Shown: piece by piece, positions 23,572 through 30,782 of the stretch
How the letters are laid out: each line of letters starts with the position of its first letter
Position numbering within the stretch: position 1 is the first letter of the stretch
Origin: an uncultured Prevotellaceae bacterium
GTDB taxonomy: Bacteria > Bacteroidota > Bacteroidia > Bacteroidales > Bacteroidaceae
DNA: 64,000 nt
Reading direction: 5' to 3'
Assembly: GCA_900316445.1 (NCBI GenBank)
Contig: ONCZ01000011.1
Location: 62,001-126,000, forward strand
Program-made: the position numbers and the translations under genes
The notes under the pieces: generated by a model
The model's database searches: none
Seen by the model: the letters and a program-made list of their open reading frames with translations, nothing else
Told to the model about the DNA's origin: nothing

Positions 23572-24792
23572 TCAATTACCATTTATAATACGAACGATAT
23601 CGACAACATTGACCGAGTTGTCACCACTCAGAATAAGATTCACCACATCGGTAATCATACCTACTGGCGATCCGGACATATTCACATAAAATGATTTACT
23701 GAGCGTTTCGCCAGTAAAATCCGTATAACTGACTGTCACAAGCGATCTTTCACTTGTGACAGCTTTTATCACATTTCCGTTGACTGTCAGACCTGTGCCA
23801 ATCTTTGTCACAACGGCCTGTGCTGTGACATCCTCAGAATGTCCATCCTCAAAATAAGCGGTCACGGGAATAGAATACGTACCGTCTGGCTGAAGATCGA
23901 TGTTATTATAAGATTCAAGACGAGTGGCCTTATAGAACTTTCGAAGACTTTCATGCAACTGATAGTTGGCATCCTTATGGGAAGGATAGCCTAACAACTC
24001 CAACATCTTGATGGCGTAGCGCTTACCCAACATACGATAACCCAACGCAGAAAAATGAATATCGCCAGGACATCCGGCAGAACTAACCACATGGGCCGTC
24101 GGAATGACCTCAGGCAATTTTGCTATCACCGCATTGTGCTTATAGGCAAGCCCACCTTCCGCTTCTCCGACGACTTCTCCTGCCAACAAAGGCACCTCGG
24201 CTGCATTCAGGCCAAGATCTGAGATGAGTCTGTCATATACAAATTTAACCCATTCCGGCCATTCTTCTTGTCCTTCATTTGCCTCACCCTGATGCATGAG
24301 GATGCCCTTAATCACACCAGACTGTTGCGCAATCCTTGCCATATCTACAAGTCGTTTGTACAACTCGCTATCATATTTTGCGACTTTTGGGTTCTTTTTA
24401 TATTCAATGTAATTTGACCCCGTTTCTGGGAAAAAGGCCCTGATATCTACGCCACCTGAAGCAACAGCGACAACCCCGACCTTATAATCAGCTGGCAAAG
24501 CTGCAACCATAGAACGACCAAAGTAGTCGATTGGGCAAAGTCCTCCTAAACCGACTATATTGGGATATGCAGGATACCAATTTCCCATGGCTCGGTTTTC
24601 ATTAGTAGCATCTGTAGCCAATAACTGAAACCGCGGATCAACATATTCCTTATCTATGTTTTCTGCCGGCACTCCACCTTCCATATTCGATTGGCCAAAG
24701 CAAAGATAAATCTGAAATTTAGGATCTACTTCTGCCTTCATCTCAAAGACAGAAGCCGTCAAAAATAATAATAGAGCAACACAATACTTCAT
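23572..24792 (-). CDS. Secreted sialate-O-acetylesterase-like SGNH esterase with dockerin remnant
   Basis: A 406-residue exported protein with signal peptide MKYCVALLLFLTASVFEMKA. The catalytic SGNH fold is shown by YLCFGQSNMEGG (nucleophile Ser), GVVAVASGGVDI, KGILMHQGEANE and the D-x-x-H pair in GDIHFSALGYRML. These are the signatures of the sialate-O-acetylesterase/CE6-type carbohydrate acetylesterase family. A Big_2-like beta domain (about 285-375) follows, and the last about 25 residues (ITDVVNLILSGDNSVNVVDIV) look like a half dockerin that has lost its Ca ligands. It is last in an MBOAT - SGNH - esterase operon, two bases after the previous stop, suggesting removal or transfer of O-acetyl groups on a glycan. 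Confidence 0.82.
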   Translation of the reverse strand: MKYCVALLLFLTASVFEMKAEVDPKFQIYLCFGQSNMEGGVPAENIDKEYVDPRFQLLATDATNENRAMGNWYPAYPNIVGLGGLCPIDYFGRSMVAALPADYKVGVVAVASGGVDIRAFFPETGSNYIEYKKNPKVAKYDSELYKRLVDMARIAQQSGVIKGILMHQGEANEGQEEWPEWVKFVYDRLISDLGLNAAEVPLLAGEVVGEAEGGLAYKHNAVIAKLPEVIPTAHVVSSAGCPGDIHFSALGYRMLGKRYAIKMLELLGYPSHKDANYQLHESLRKFYKATRLESYNNIDLQPDGTYSIPVTAYFEDGHSEDVTAQAVVTKIGTGLTVNGNVIKAVTSERSLVTVSYTDFTGETLSKSFYVNMSGSPVGMITDVVNLILSGDNSVNVVDIVRIINGN

Positions 24793-24794
24793 AA

Positions 24795-25931
24795 TTATAG
24801 CGAATGATATCGAATATTCTTGGAAATATAGACAGAATCAAGCCTATCCATCTCAGGCTCTGACACAAAGAAAGGAACGAGCGTACTATCCTGGTGGACC
24901 ATCTGACGGATCATCCCGTTATAGATAATCTCAGAGCCATGGAAGCCATCGTCAAAGTCATAGTTATGTGCCCCTGTGTCCGTCACATCTGTGAAATCAT
25001 AGAGGGAACAGCCCTCATGCCTGTCAAACAAAGGTCGCAGCATATCAAATATCTTCGACATATACCCGTATTTACCAGTCTCCTGCATTCGTTGGTAGAC
25101 AAAGGGAGCAAAGGGAGGCAGAAAGGCCACCACCTTGATCTTACGGGCAACACACTGGTTCAGGAAATCGTCAACGACACTGACCATAGAGCTATCGGCT
25201 TGATCCCCATACTGGAAACGCTGATTCCCGTCGCGGATTCGGCCAAGCACATTCTTGAAATTATAGTCCTCCTGCACCTCTGGCGCTAAGATCATATCAC
25301 CCTGATATCTGGAACCGTCAGCAGCAAAGCCATTTTCATTACAGATCGCATTCAGGCCGATATGATGAGAACTGAACACTTTTATCAGATTGATCTTTCC
25401 TTTCACAAGATCTGTATAGAAATCACAGACACACCGCCCTAATTTGGAGGCATCCCACTCCGGCTCATCATAAACCGAAGGGGAGAAAGTCTGATCCTCA
25501 TCGATGTAAGCCCGATTGAACCACCATTGGTCGATATTGACAAGGATGAGTTGCGGACTATCATGAAGTTTACTGACAAACAGCGCCAATTCCCGAACAT
25601 TCTGGATAGCGCCACCCGCATTGTAGAAAGAATAGTCAGGACTGACGACAGAACGCTTCACCTGCATAATCCTTGACGACCCCAAAGCCAGCACCTCCGG
25701 ACGCTCCACCTCATCGGTCATGTGAAACTTGTAGGTCTTGTCATAGTAACTGTATCCCAGTCCAAACAATTGGTCTTGCTGCAATGGATGGATATAAGAC
25801 GAGAACGAGCACAATTCCCCTGCCTTATACAGGCAGATGACGCTAAAGCCGATAATGGCGGAGACCAGCATTAAGAAGACTCCTAATCTAGCTCCAAAGC
25901 GGCGAATATCATATCGTTCTTTCTTATTCAT
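24795..25931 (-). CDS. Membrane-anchored SGNH-like protein paired with MBOAT acyltransferase
   Basis: A 378-residue protein with one N-terminal membrane helix (GARLGVFLMLVSAIIGFSVI) and a periplasmic domain. It contains LALGSSRIMQVKRS (GxSR, block I of the DltD/AlgX/AlgJ-like SGNH group), NAGGAIQNVRELALF, LVNIDQWWFN and a late D-x-x-H pair in DDGFHGSEIIYNG. The gene lies 39 bases after an AlgI-like MBOAT gene. In alginate, cellulose and teichoic-acid acylation systems such a partner receives or places the acyl group outside the membrane; that role is inferred here. The spacer to the MBOAT gene is a GTGAAAAG-type low-complexity run. Confidence 0.75.
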   Translation of the reverse strand: MNKKERYDIRRFGARLGVFLMLVSAIIGFSVICLYKAGELCSFSSYIHPLQQDQLFGLGYSYYDKTYKFHMTDEVERPEVLALGSSRIMQVKRSVVSPDYSFYNAGGAIQNVRELALFVSKLHDSPQLILVNIDQWWFNRAYIDEDQTFSPSVYDEPEWDASKLGRCVCDFYTDLVKGKINLIKVFSSHHIGLNAICNENGFAADGSRYQGDMILAPEVQEDYNFKNVLGRIRDGNQRFQYGDQADSSMVSVVDDFLNQCVARKIKVVAFLPPFAPFVYQRMQETGKYGYMSKIFDMLRPLFDRHEGCSLYDFTDVTDTGAHNYDFDDGFHGSEIIYNGMIRQMVHQDSTLVPFFVSEPEMDRLDSVYISKNIRYHSL

Positions 25932-25970
25932 TATTTCACCTTTTCACTTTTTCACCTCTTCACCATTGCC

Positions 25971-27485
25971 TTAGAATTGGAAGTAAATAAACTCCTGACT
26001 AACATTATTAAAAAAGTAATAGAAGACCGCAGCGAACAGCACGAGATAGACAGTCCAGCGGACTGCTGTATAACGGAACAACCTATTGTCGGAGAACTGA
26101 AGCACATAAACCTTGTCGCGCTGCAGATACTCTACAATCATCAGCAACAAGATAGCAATAAACGTAGAAATGCTGCCAAGGCGGGGATGGAAATCATCAA
26201 AGGCTGTCAGGAACATCCGTGATACAAAGTCCCATGCCTGAGAGATATTCTCAGCCCGGAAAATAACCCAGCCAACAACAGCCAGGCCAAACGTCACAGC
26301 CACTCTGCATAGATCCTTCAATGGGGACACTATCTGCCTCCATTTCCCCTCCTGAGTAGGAGGGGTTAGGGGTGGTCTGATCCCCCTCTTATCCTTCGTA
26401 TCAATATGCAACAATTTGTATAACACAATCAGCGTACCATGATACAAGCCCCAACATACGAATGTCCAATTCGCACCGTGCCACAAACCACTGACACCAA
26501 ACACGACAAACGTATTCCTGATGACCTTCCATTGGGCACAACGGCTTCCACCAAGGGGAATATAGACATAATCGCGGAACCACGTCATCAGCGATATATG
26601 CCATCGCCTCCAGAACTCAGGTATCGACCTCGACAGGTAAGGATAATTGAAGTTGGGCAGCAACTTAATACCAAACAGACGTGAACAGCCGATAGCAATA
26701 TCGCTATAGCCCGAGAAATCACAATATATCTGGAAGGTAAACAGGAGTGCCAATAGCCAAAGACTGACACCCGAATAGTCAGCATACGAATCCCACAACG
26801 GATTAAGGTCTGACGCACAACTGTCCGCAATAACTACCTTCTTGAAGAATCCCCACAACATCTGACGGCAACCGTCCACAGCTTGCACATAGTCGAAATG
26901 ACGGTCACGCTGAAACTGCGGCAACAGGTTCTTGGCCCTCTCGATAGGGCCTGCCACCAACTGAGGGAAGAAACTGATAAACGCACAAAACTCAACGATG
27001 TTTCTGGTGACAGGCACGTCTTTCCGATACACATCAATGGTGTAGCTAAGTGCCTGGAAGGTGTAGAAGCTGATACCTACAGGCAGGATCACGTTCAACG
27101 TTACCCAGTCCAACTGGTAATGGAACAGCCCCCTGAACAACTGCGCCAGACTGTCCGCGAAGAAGTTATAATACTTGAATACGCCTAAGATCAGGAAGTT
27201 CAGTATCAGATTGGCTGCGCACACCATCCGCGCTTTCCCCTCCTGAGTAGGAGGGGTTAGGGGTGGTCTGATCAGCCTTAATCTCTCTATCAATATCCCG
27301 CTATAGAAACTGCACAGCGACGTAAACACGATCAAAAACAGGAAACGCCAGTCCCACCAGCCATAAAACACATAGCTGGCCGTGACAATCAGCAGATTCT
27401 GCCATTCGCGCTTCTGGAAGACAAACCAGTAAAGCACAAATACTATCGGCAGAAACACCAGGAACTCAAATGAATTAAAGAGCAT
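25971..27485 (-). CDS. MBOAT-family O-acyltransferase (AlgI-like) with two in-frame repeat copies
   Basis: A 504-residue polytopic membrane protein that moves acyl groups across or along the inner membrane onto an extracellular polysaccharide. It opens MLFNSFEFLVFLPIVFVLYW and contains GISFYTFQALSYTIDVYR, FFPQLVAGPIER, the Asp-rich YCDFSGYSDIAIG, FWRRWHISLMTWFRDYVYIPLGG and the catalytic His in GLWHGANWTFVCWG, all AlgI/DltB-type landmarks. The peptide IRPPLTPPTQEGK appears twice (about residues 72-84 and 368-380), each encoded by an identical 40-base dispersed repeat and each in a loop between helices. First gene of the acylation operon, behind TACCTTTG at 27528. Confidence 0.9.
   Translation of the reverse strand: MLFNSFEFLVFLPIVFVLYWFVFQKREWQNLLIVTASYVFYGWWDWRFLFLIVFTSLCSFYSGILIERLRLIRPPLTPPTQEGKARMVCAANLILNFLILGVFKYYNFFADSLAQLFRGLFHYQLDWVTLNVILPVGISFYTFQALSYTIDVYRKDVPVTRNIVEFCAFISFFPQLVAGPIERAKNLLPQFQRDRHFDYVQAVDGCRQMLWGFFKKVVIADSCASDLNPLWDSYADYSGVSLWLLALLFTFQIYCDFSGYSDIAIGCSRLFGIKLLPNFNYPYLSRSIPEFWRRWHISLMTWFRDYVYIPLGGSRCAQWKVIRNTFVVFGVSGLWHGANWTFVCWGLYHGTLIVLYKLLHIDTKDKRGIRPPLTPPTQEGKWRQIVSPLKDLCRVAVTFGLAVVGWVIFRAENISQAWDFVSRMFLTAFDDFHPRLGSISTFIAILLLMIVEYLQRDKVYVLQFSDNRLFRYTAVRWTVYLVLFAAVFYYFFNNVSQEFIYFQF
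26343..26382. repeat. Dispersed 40-base palindromic repeat, copy in MBOAT (3' copy)
   Basis: Contains the hairpin CCCCTCCTGAGTAGGAGGGG followed by TTAGGGGTGGTCTGATC. It is identical over 40 bases to 27234-27273 and related to the pair at 14351-14448. It is read in frame as RPPLTPPTQEG on the minus strand. Confidence 0.92.
27234..27273. repeat. Dispersed 40-base palindromic repeat, copy in MBOAT (5' copy)
   Basis: Identical to 26343-26382 over all 40 bases and in the same reading frame of the same gene, 891 bases apart. Direct copies this close could recombine and delete the intervening catalytic region. Confidence 0.92.
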
Positions 27486-27527
27486 ATCCTATATGATGCA
27501 ATTCACGACAGTTTCCAAATTATTCTG

Positions 27528-27535
27528 CAAAGGTA
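27528..27535 (-). promoter_or_regulatory. -7 promoter element of the MBOAT operon
   Basis: TACCTTTG on the minus strand followed by GCAGAA, 42 bases before ATG 27485. Confidence 0.65.
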
Positions 27536-27629
27536 CAACAATTTGCCGACACTCGCAAGGAAATAGCCAACTAATGTCGCTTTTACAGCCTTTAGTGAGA
27601 AAAACATACGTGTTGACTTGTTTTGGGCT

Positions 27630-27741
27630 CATCTCTCCCATTATCTTTGGAAATGCCTTTGTACAAAGGGGAAAGAGTATGGGAGAGATGCTTTTCATCC
27701 CTCCCAAATCTCTCCCAAATCACTCCCTTCATCTCTCCCAT
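27630..27741. repeat. CATCTCTCCC repeat block downstream of the vapE-like gene
   Basis: CATCTCTCCCAT at 27630 pairs with ATGGGAGAGATG at 27679, enclosing the palindrome CCTTTGTACAAAGG. Further CATCCCTCCC, TCTCTCCC and CATCTCTCCCATG words run up to 27741, six bases from the vapE stop. A related block in inverted orientation lies at 30381-30489. Confidence 0.85.
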
Positions 27742-27746
27742 GACAG

Positions 27747-29018
27747 TCAGACTGCATGAAGCGGCACCACCTCGTAGTAGGCTACATGCGAGTGCTCCTT
27801 GTGGTTGAAGCCGAGGGCATTGATGATCTTGCCCAGACGAACCCTGTTGCCGATGGTGTTCTGCAGCGAAGGATAATCCTGCTGGATGATGGTGATGATC
27901 TGATCGCAGTTCAACTTCTTCACCACCTCGCCCTCTTTCGGCTGACGGAAGCAGGCCACGAACATCTCACCGAGATCCTTCTGATCCATGAACTCCTGAT
28001 TCAACTGCTGGATGCGGGCCACCTCCTCGTTGTTGAACCAATAAGGCGCCTTCAACTCCAGCAACTCATACACCACCTGGGCATACAACTGACCATAGTC
28101 AATCTCGCCCGTGTTGTCAATCAGCTGGCCGTCAGGAATCTGGATGCAGATGTAACGTCGGCTGCCAGTCGAATCCTGCAAGGGATGACGGTTGTTGGTC
28201 GTTGCCACGAATGAGGCAAATCGAGGGCGATCCTCCTGAGTACGTCCGAAGATAGGACGGCTGTTCACCTTACTTACTGACAGCGTCTGCTTCAGCGAAG
28301 CCTGCTGGCTGTGACGGATGGCATCCAGCTCATCGAGGTTGACCAGGAGGTTGTTCGTCAGCGCCATCTCCTTGTCGAACTTGTTCGCCAAGTTCAGGTG
28401 TCCGAGGAAATACTCTCGCAGATACGGAGGCAGCAGCCTTCTGACGAAGACGGTCTTTCCGCAGCCCTGCTGTCCGATGAGCGTCGGCACGCACTCATTA
28501 CCGTGCAGCATGTCCATCTGCATCCAATGGGCTACGGCAGAGCGCAGCCAGATGGTGAGATAGTTCAGCTGCTCAGAACTGATGCCTGGGATGCGGCTGA
28601 AGACACGGGCGATGTGGTTCTGTCCGTCCCATGCAGGCAGACCATCGAGAAACACCTGAATCGGATTGAACTTTGGCACCTCTTCTGATTCAACATAGTC
28701 CTTGATTTCCGACTTCGGACTGCCCTTCTCCAGCACCTCCTCGCGCTTGGCACGAATCACGATACTGTTCAGAGCCGCTGGCGTCAGCGTCCTGAATTCC
28801 AAACTGGCTTCATCGAAGCCGCACGAGAGACTGCCGGACAGTCCGACAGTATTGCCTCCAGCCATCTGGGCAGCCTTCGGCAAGGTCGCAAACTCTACCT
28901 TTCCGTTGAGGATGTTTCTGCGGAAGCGGTAGTTCTCCATGAGGAACAGCTCGATGGCGAGCGTCCCCTGCTGCGAAACTCCTGGAGTCTCGACAGCCAT
29001 TAGTACACTTTTCTCCAT
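27747..29018 (-). CDS. VapE-type (virulence-associated E) P-loop ATPase
   Basis: A 423-residue cytoplasmic protein matching the VapE/primase-helicase-like family found in phages and mobile islands. Visible are a Walker A loop in PTLIGQQGCGKTVFVRR (about residue 185), a Walker B-like NNLLVNLDELDAI, RPRFASFVATTNNRHPLQDSTGSRRY (sensor and Arg finger region), and a C-terminal tail. The N-terminal primase-like part often fused in Bacteroides homologues is missing, so this is the ATPase portion alone. It stands alone among housekeeping-type genes, is bracketed by inverted repeat blocks and sits next to an insertion sequence. This suggests a small mobile unit or the remnant of one. Confidence 0.82.
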   Translation of the reverse strand: MEKSVLMAVETPGVSQQGTLAIELFLMENYRFRRNILNGKVEFATLPKAAQMAGGNTVGLSGSLSCGFDEASLEFRTLTPAALNSIVIRAKREEVLEKGSPKSEIKDYVESEEVPKFNPIQVFLDGLPAWDGQNHIARVFSRIPGISSEQLNYLTIWLRSAVAHWMQMDMLHGNECVPTLIGQQGCGKTVFVRRLLPPYLREYFLGHLNLANKFDKEMALTNNLLVNLDELDAIRHSQQASLKQTLSVSKVNSRPIFGRTQEDRPRFASFVATTNNRHPLQDSTGSRRYICIQIPDGQLIDNTGEIDYGQLYAQVVYELLELKAPYWFNNEEVARIQQLNQEFMDQKDLGEMFVACFRQPKEGEVVKKLNCDQIITIIQQDYPSLQNTIGNRVRLGKIINALGFNHKEHSHVAYYEVVPLHAV

Positions 29019-29111
29019 AACTATATCTGGTCAATAAATCAATCTCTGCTCCTTTGGGCAGTCATCTGCAGTAGTAATGACGCGCTTTTCACAGCGTGTT
29101 TTTTCAGTTTG

Positions 29112-29119
29112 CAAAGGTA
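29112..29119 (-). promoter_or_regulatory. -7 promoter element of the vapE-like gene
   Basis: TACCTTTG on the minus strand followed by GCAAAC, about 93 bases before ATG 29018. The leader contains a short ACGCTGTGAAAAGCGCGT hairpin. Confidence 0.65.
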
Positions 29120-29162
29120 CAAAATTTTTCTTTGATTTGCAAATAATTTCCTAATTATTTTA

Positions 29163-30290
29163 CTCCGTGTGGTGATAAGTTCCTAAAAGCTTGTGTACCT
29201 CGGGAAAAGTGAGTACCTTTGCGGCAAAATCATAAGTTATGCTGCTCAGTCAATTCGAATATCGTTTTCCTACAGAGGACAGTTGTATAGATTATTTCTG
29301 GTCATACAGAATACTATTGGCTTAGAGGGAAACAAGCCTTCGAATGCAAGTTTTGTCGTCATCGGACTCCCTTGACAAAAGGCACTGTGATGGAGCACAG
29401 TAAGCTTCCAATGCGCACATGGTTTTATACGATGCATCTAATGACTTCAATCAAGCAAGTGCTTTCTGCCAAAGAAGTGCAGCATCAGCTGCACATGCCA
29501 GAATATCCTCCTGTGTGGTTAATGATGATGAAGCTACGTAACATCATGGGCAAACGTGAGAGCATATACAAACTCTCCGGTACTGTTGAACTGGACGAGG
29601 CTTTCTTCCCAACGCGGATGGAGGCAGACGAAAAAGCAGAGCCGATGAAGCGCGGAGCAGGAAGCCAAAGGCAATCCAAAGTCTTGGTAATCGTTGAAAG
29701 TAAGGCGGTTGACGACATCCTAAGGGCATATTTGGAGTCAAAGGACATCCCAACAGCTATGGATAAGGCTGCAAAGCTTACCAAACGGTCAAAGAGGCAG
29801 TCTGTGAAGAAGGTGGTTCATTACATCAAAATGTTTGCCATTGACGACCTGAAGGCTTCTACCATTGATGAGCTGCTTGCACAAAACGTGGATGCAAAAG
29901 CTATTATTCTCTCCGACGGATCCTCCTCACATGTGAACTTGGACAAGAACTTTGCTAAGCATATTCCAATCGTAGAGAAGGGAAACGTGGACGAAGTGGT
30001 AAAGAAGGGACTACCTTGGGTACATATAATAATAGGTGAGTGTCGAAATGGCATTGCCGCTATCCATAAGGAGATTGACGGAAGATTCCTACAGCTGTAT
30101 CTAAATGAATATTGCTGGAAGTTTAACCGCAGGTTCTTCCGTGACTCCAACGATCCAAAATATGACTTGTTCGATAGGCTAGTAAGAATTTCTGCCTTAT
30201 ACACTTCTGATGTAAAATGGAGAGACTACACCCCAGAAATAGAGGACGAAGAGGACTTGTGAGGCTTTAGGAACTTATCACCACACGGAT
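29163..30290 (+). mobile_element. IS1595-like insertion sequence with 8-bp target duplication
   Basis: Terminal inverted repeats begin TCCGTGTGGTGATAAGTTCC at the left (from 29164) and end with the complement at the right (to 30289), matching over about 25 bases with one single-base indel. The flanks carry the 8-bp direct repeat TTATTTTA at 29155-29162 and 30291-30298. The size is about 1.13 kb. A promoter-like TACCTTTG at 29214-29221 precedes the transposase. It lies upstream of the vapE-like promoter, between that gene and its right repeat block. Confidence 0.9.
29239..30262 (+). pseudogene. IS1595-family (ISXO2-type) transposase, frameshifted
   Basis: The reading frame starting at ATG 29239 gives MLLSQFEYRFPTEDSCIDYF, the usual N terminus of this family, but stops at 29323. 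Another frame, open from about 29289, continues YYWLRGKQAFECKFCRHRTP and runs to 30262. The join lacks the first CPxC knuckle of the zinc ribbon, so a small deletion probably caused the frameshift. The rest keeps DDE-type residues (LDEAFFPTR, ILSDGSSSHVNLD, a late Glu/Asn region near YLNEYCWKFNRRF). Most likely an inactive copy; programmed frameshifting is less likely because coding residues are missing. Confidence 0.8.
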
Positions 30291-30380
30291 TTATTTTAAG
30301 TTTTAACATAAACTTTTATGCGATTCCACATTATATATAATAAGGTGTATGGCTGACAAATCCAAAAGGATACTTGACGT

Positions 30381-30489
30381 GAGGGATGAAGGGAGATATT
30401 TAGGAGAGATATGGGAGGGATGAAGGGAGAGATGAATCTCTCAAAACCCCTTTAGATAAAGGATTTTTGCTCAAAAAATGGGAGAGATG
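30381..30489. repeat. GGGAGAGATG repeat block upstream of the vapE-like gene
   Basis: Inverted counterpart of 27630-27741. It holds GAGGGATGAAGGGAGATAT, ATGGGAGGGATGAAGGGAGA, the hairpin CCTTTAGATAAAGG and a final ATGGGAGAGATG. The order of words matches the left block read on the other strand. The rest of 30291-30380 shows only AT-rich sequence with TTATATATAA and no gene. Confidence 0.8.
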
Positions 30490-30575
30490 ACGAAAAAACG
30501 AGTTACCATTGCAAAAAACGATGATTATCAGGCTTCAAAATGTGTCAGTCAGCTCATCTGGACTTTGGGCTATGT

Positions 30576-30690
30576 AAAGTGGGACTTTCCTTAGACTAAA
30601 CTCCCACTTTCCTTAGGGGAAACTCCTGAATTCTCGAGAGAATTTCGGAGAAAGGTGCTATGTTTCTGGCAGAAACTAGGCACCTTTCTC
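30576..30690. repeat. Run of three hairpins downstream of the BspA-like gene
   Basis: Three stems lie in sequence: AAAGTGGGA / TCCCACTTT (30576-30610), AATTCTC / GAGAATT (about 30629-30644), and GAGAAAGGTGC / GCACCTTTCTC (30648-30690, with inner GTTTC/GAAAC). Words such as TAGACTAAACT recall the palindrome at 10375. They may terminate the long operon that ends at 30783, but no T-run supports that directly. Confidence 0.75.
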
Positions 30691-30700
30691 AGACTTTGGA

Positions 30701-30775
30701 CTAACCTTTCTTGGAGTTTAATGGCACTACTCCGAAAACCAAGGCGATACCAGTGACCATAATGATGGAGCGCAT
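30701..30775 (-). CDS. Possible 24-residue membrane peptide
   Basis: ATG 30775 lies seven bases after the stop of the BspA-like gene and reads MRSIIMVTGIALVFGVVPLN then SKKG and a stop. The composition is that of a short membrane helix with a basic tail. There is no independent evidence that it is translated, and it may be chance. Confidence 0.25.
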   Translation of the reverse strand: MRSIIMVTGIALVFGVVPLNSKKG

Positions 30776-30782
30776 GATTTGA

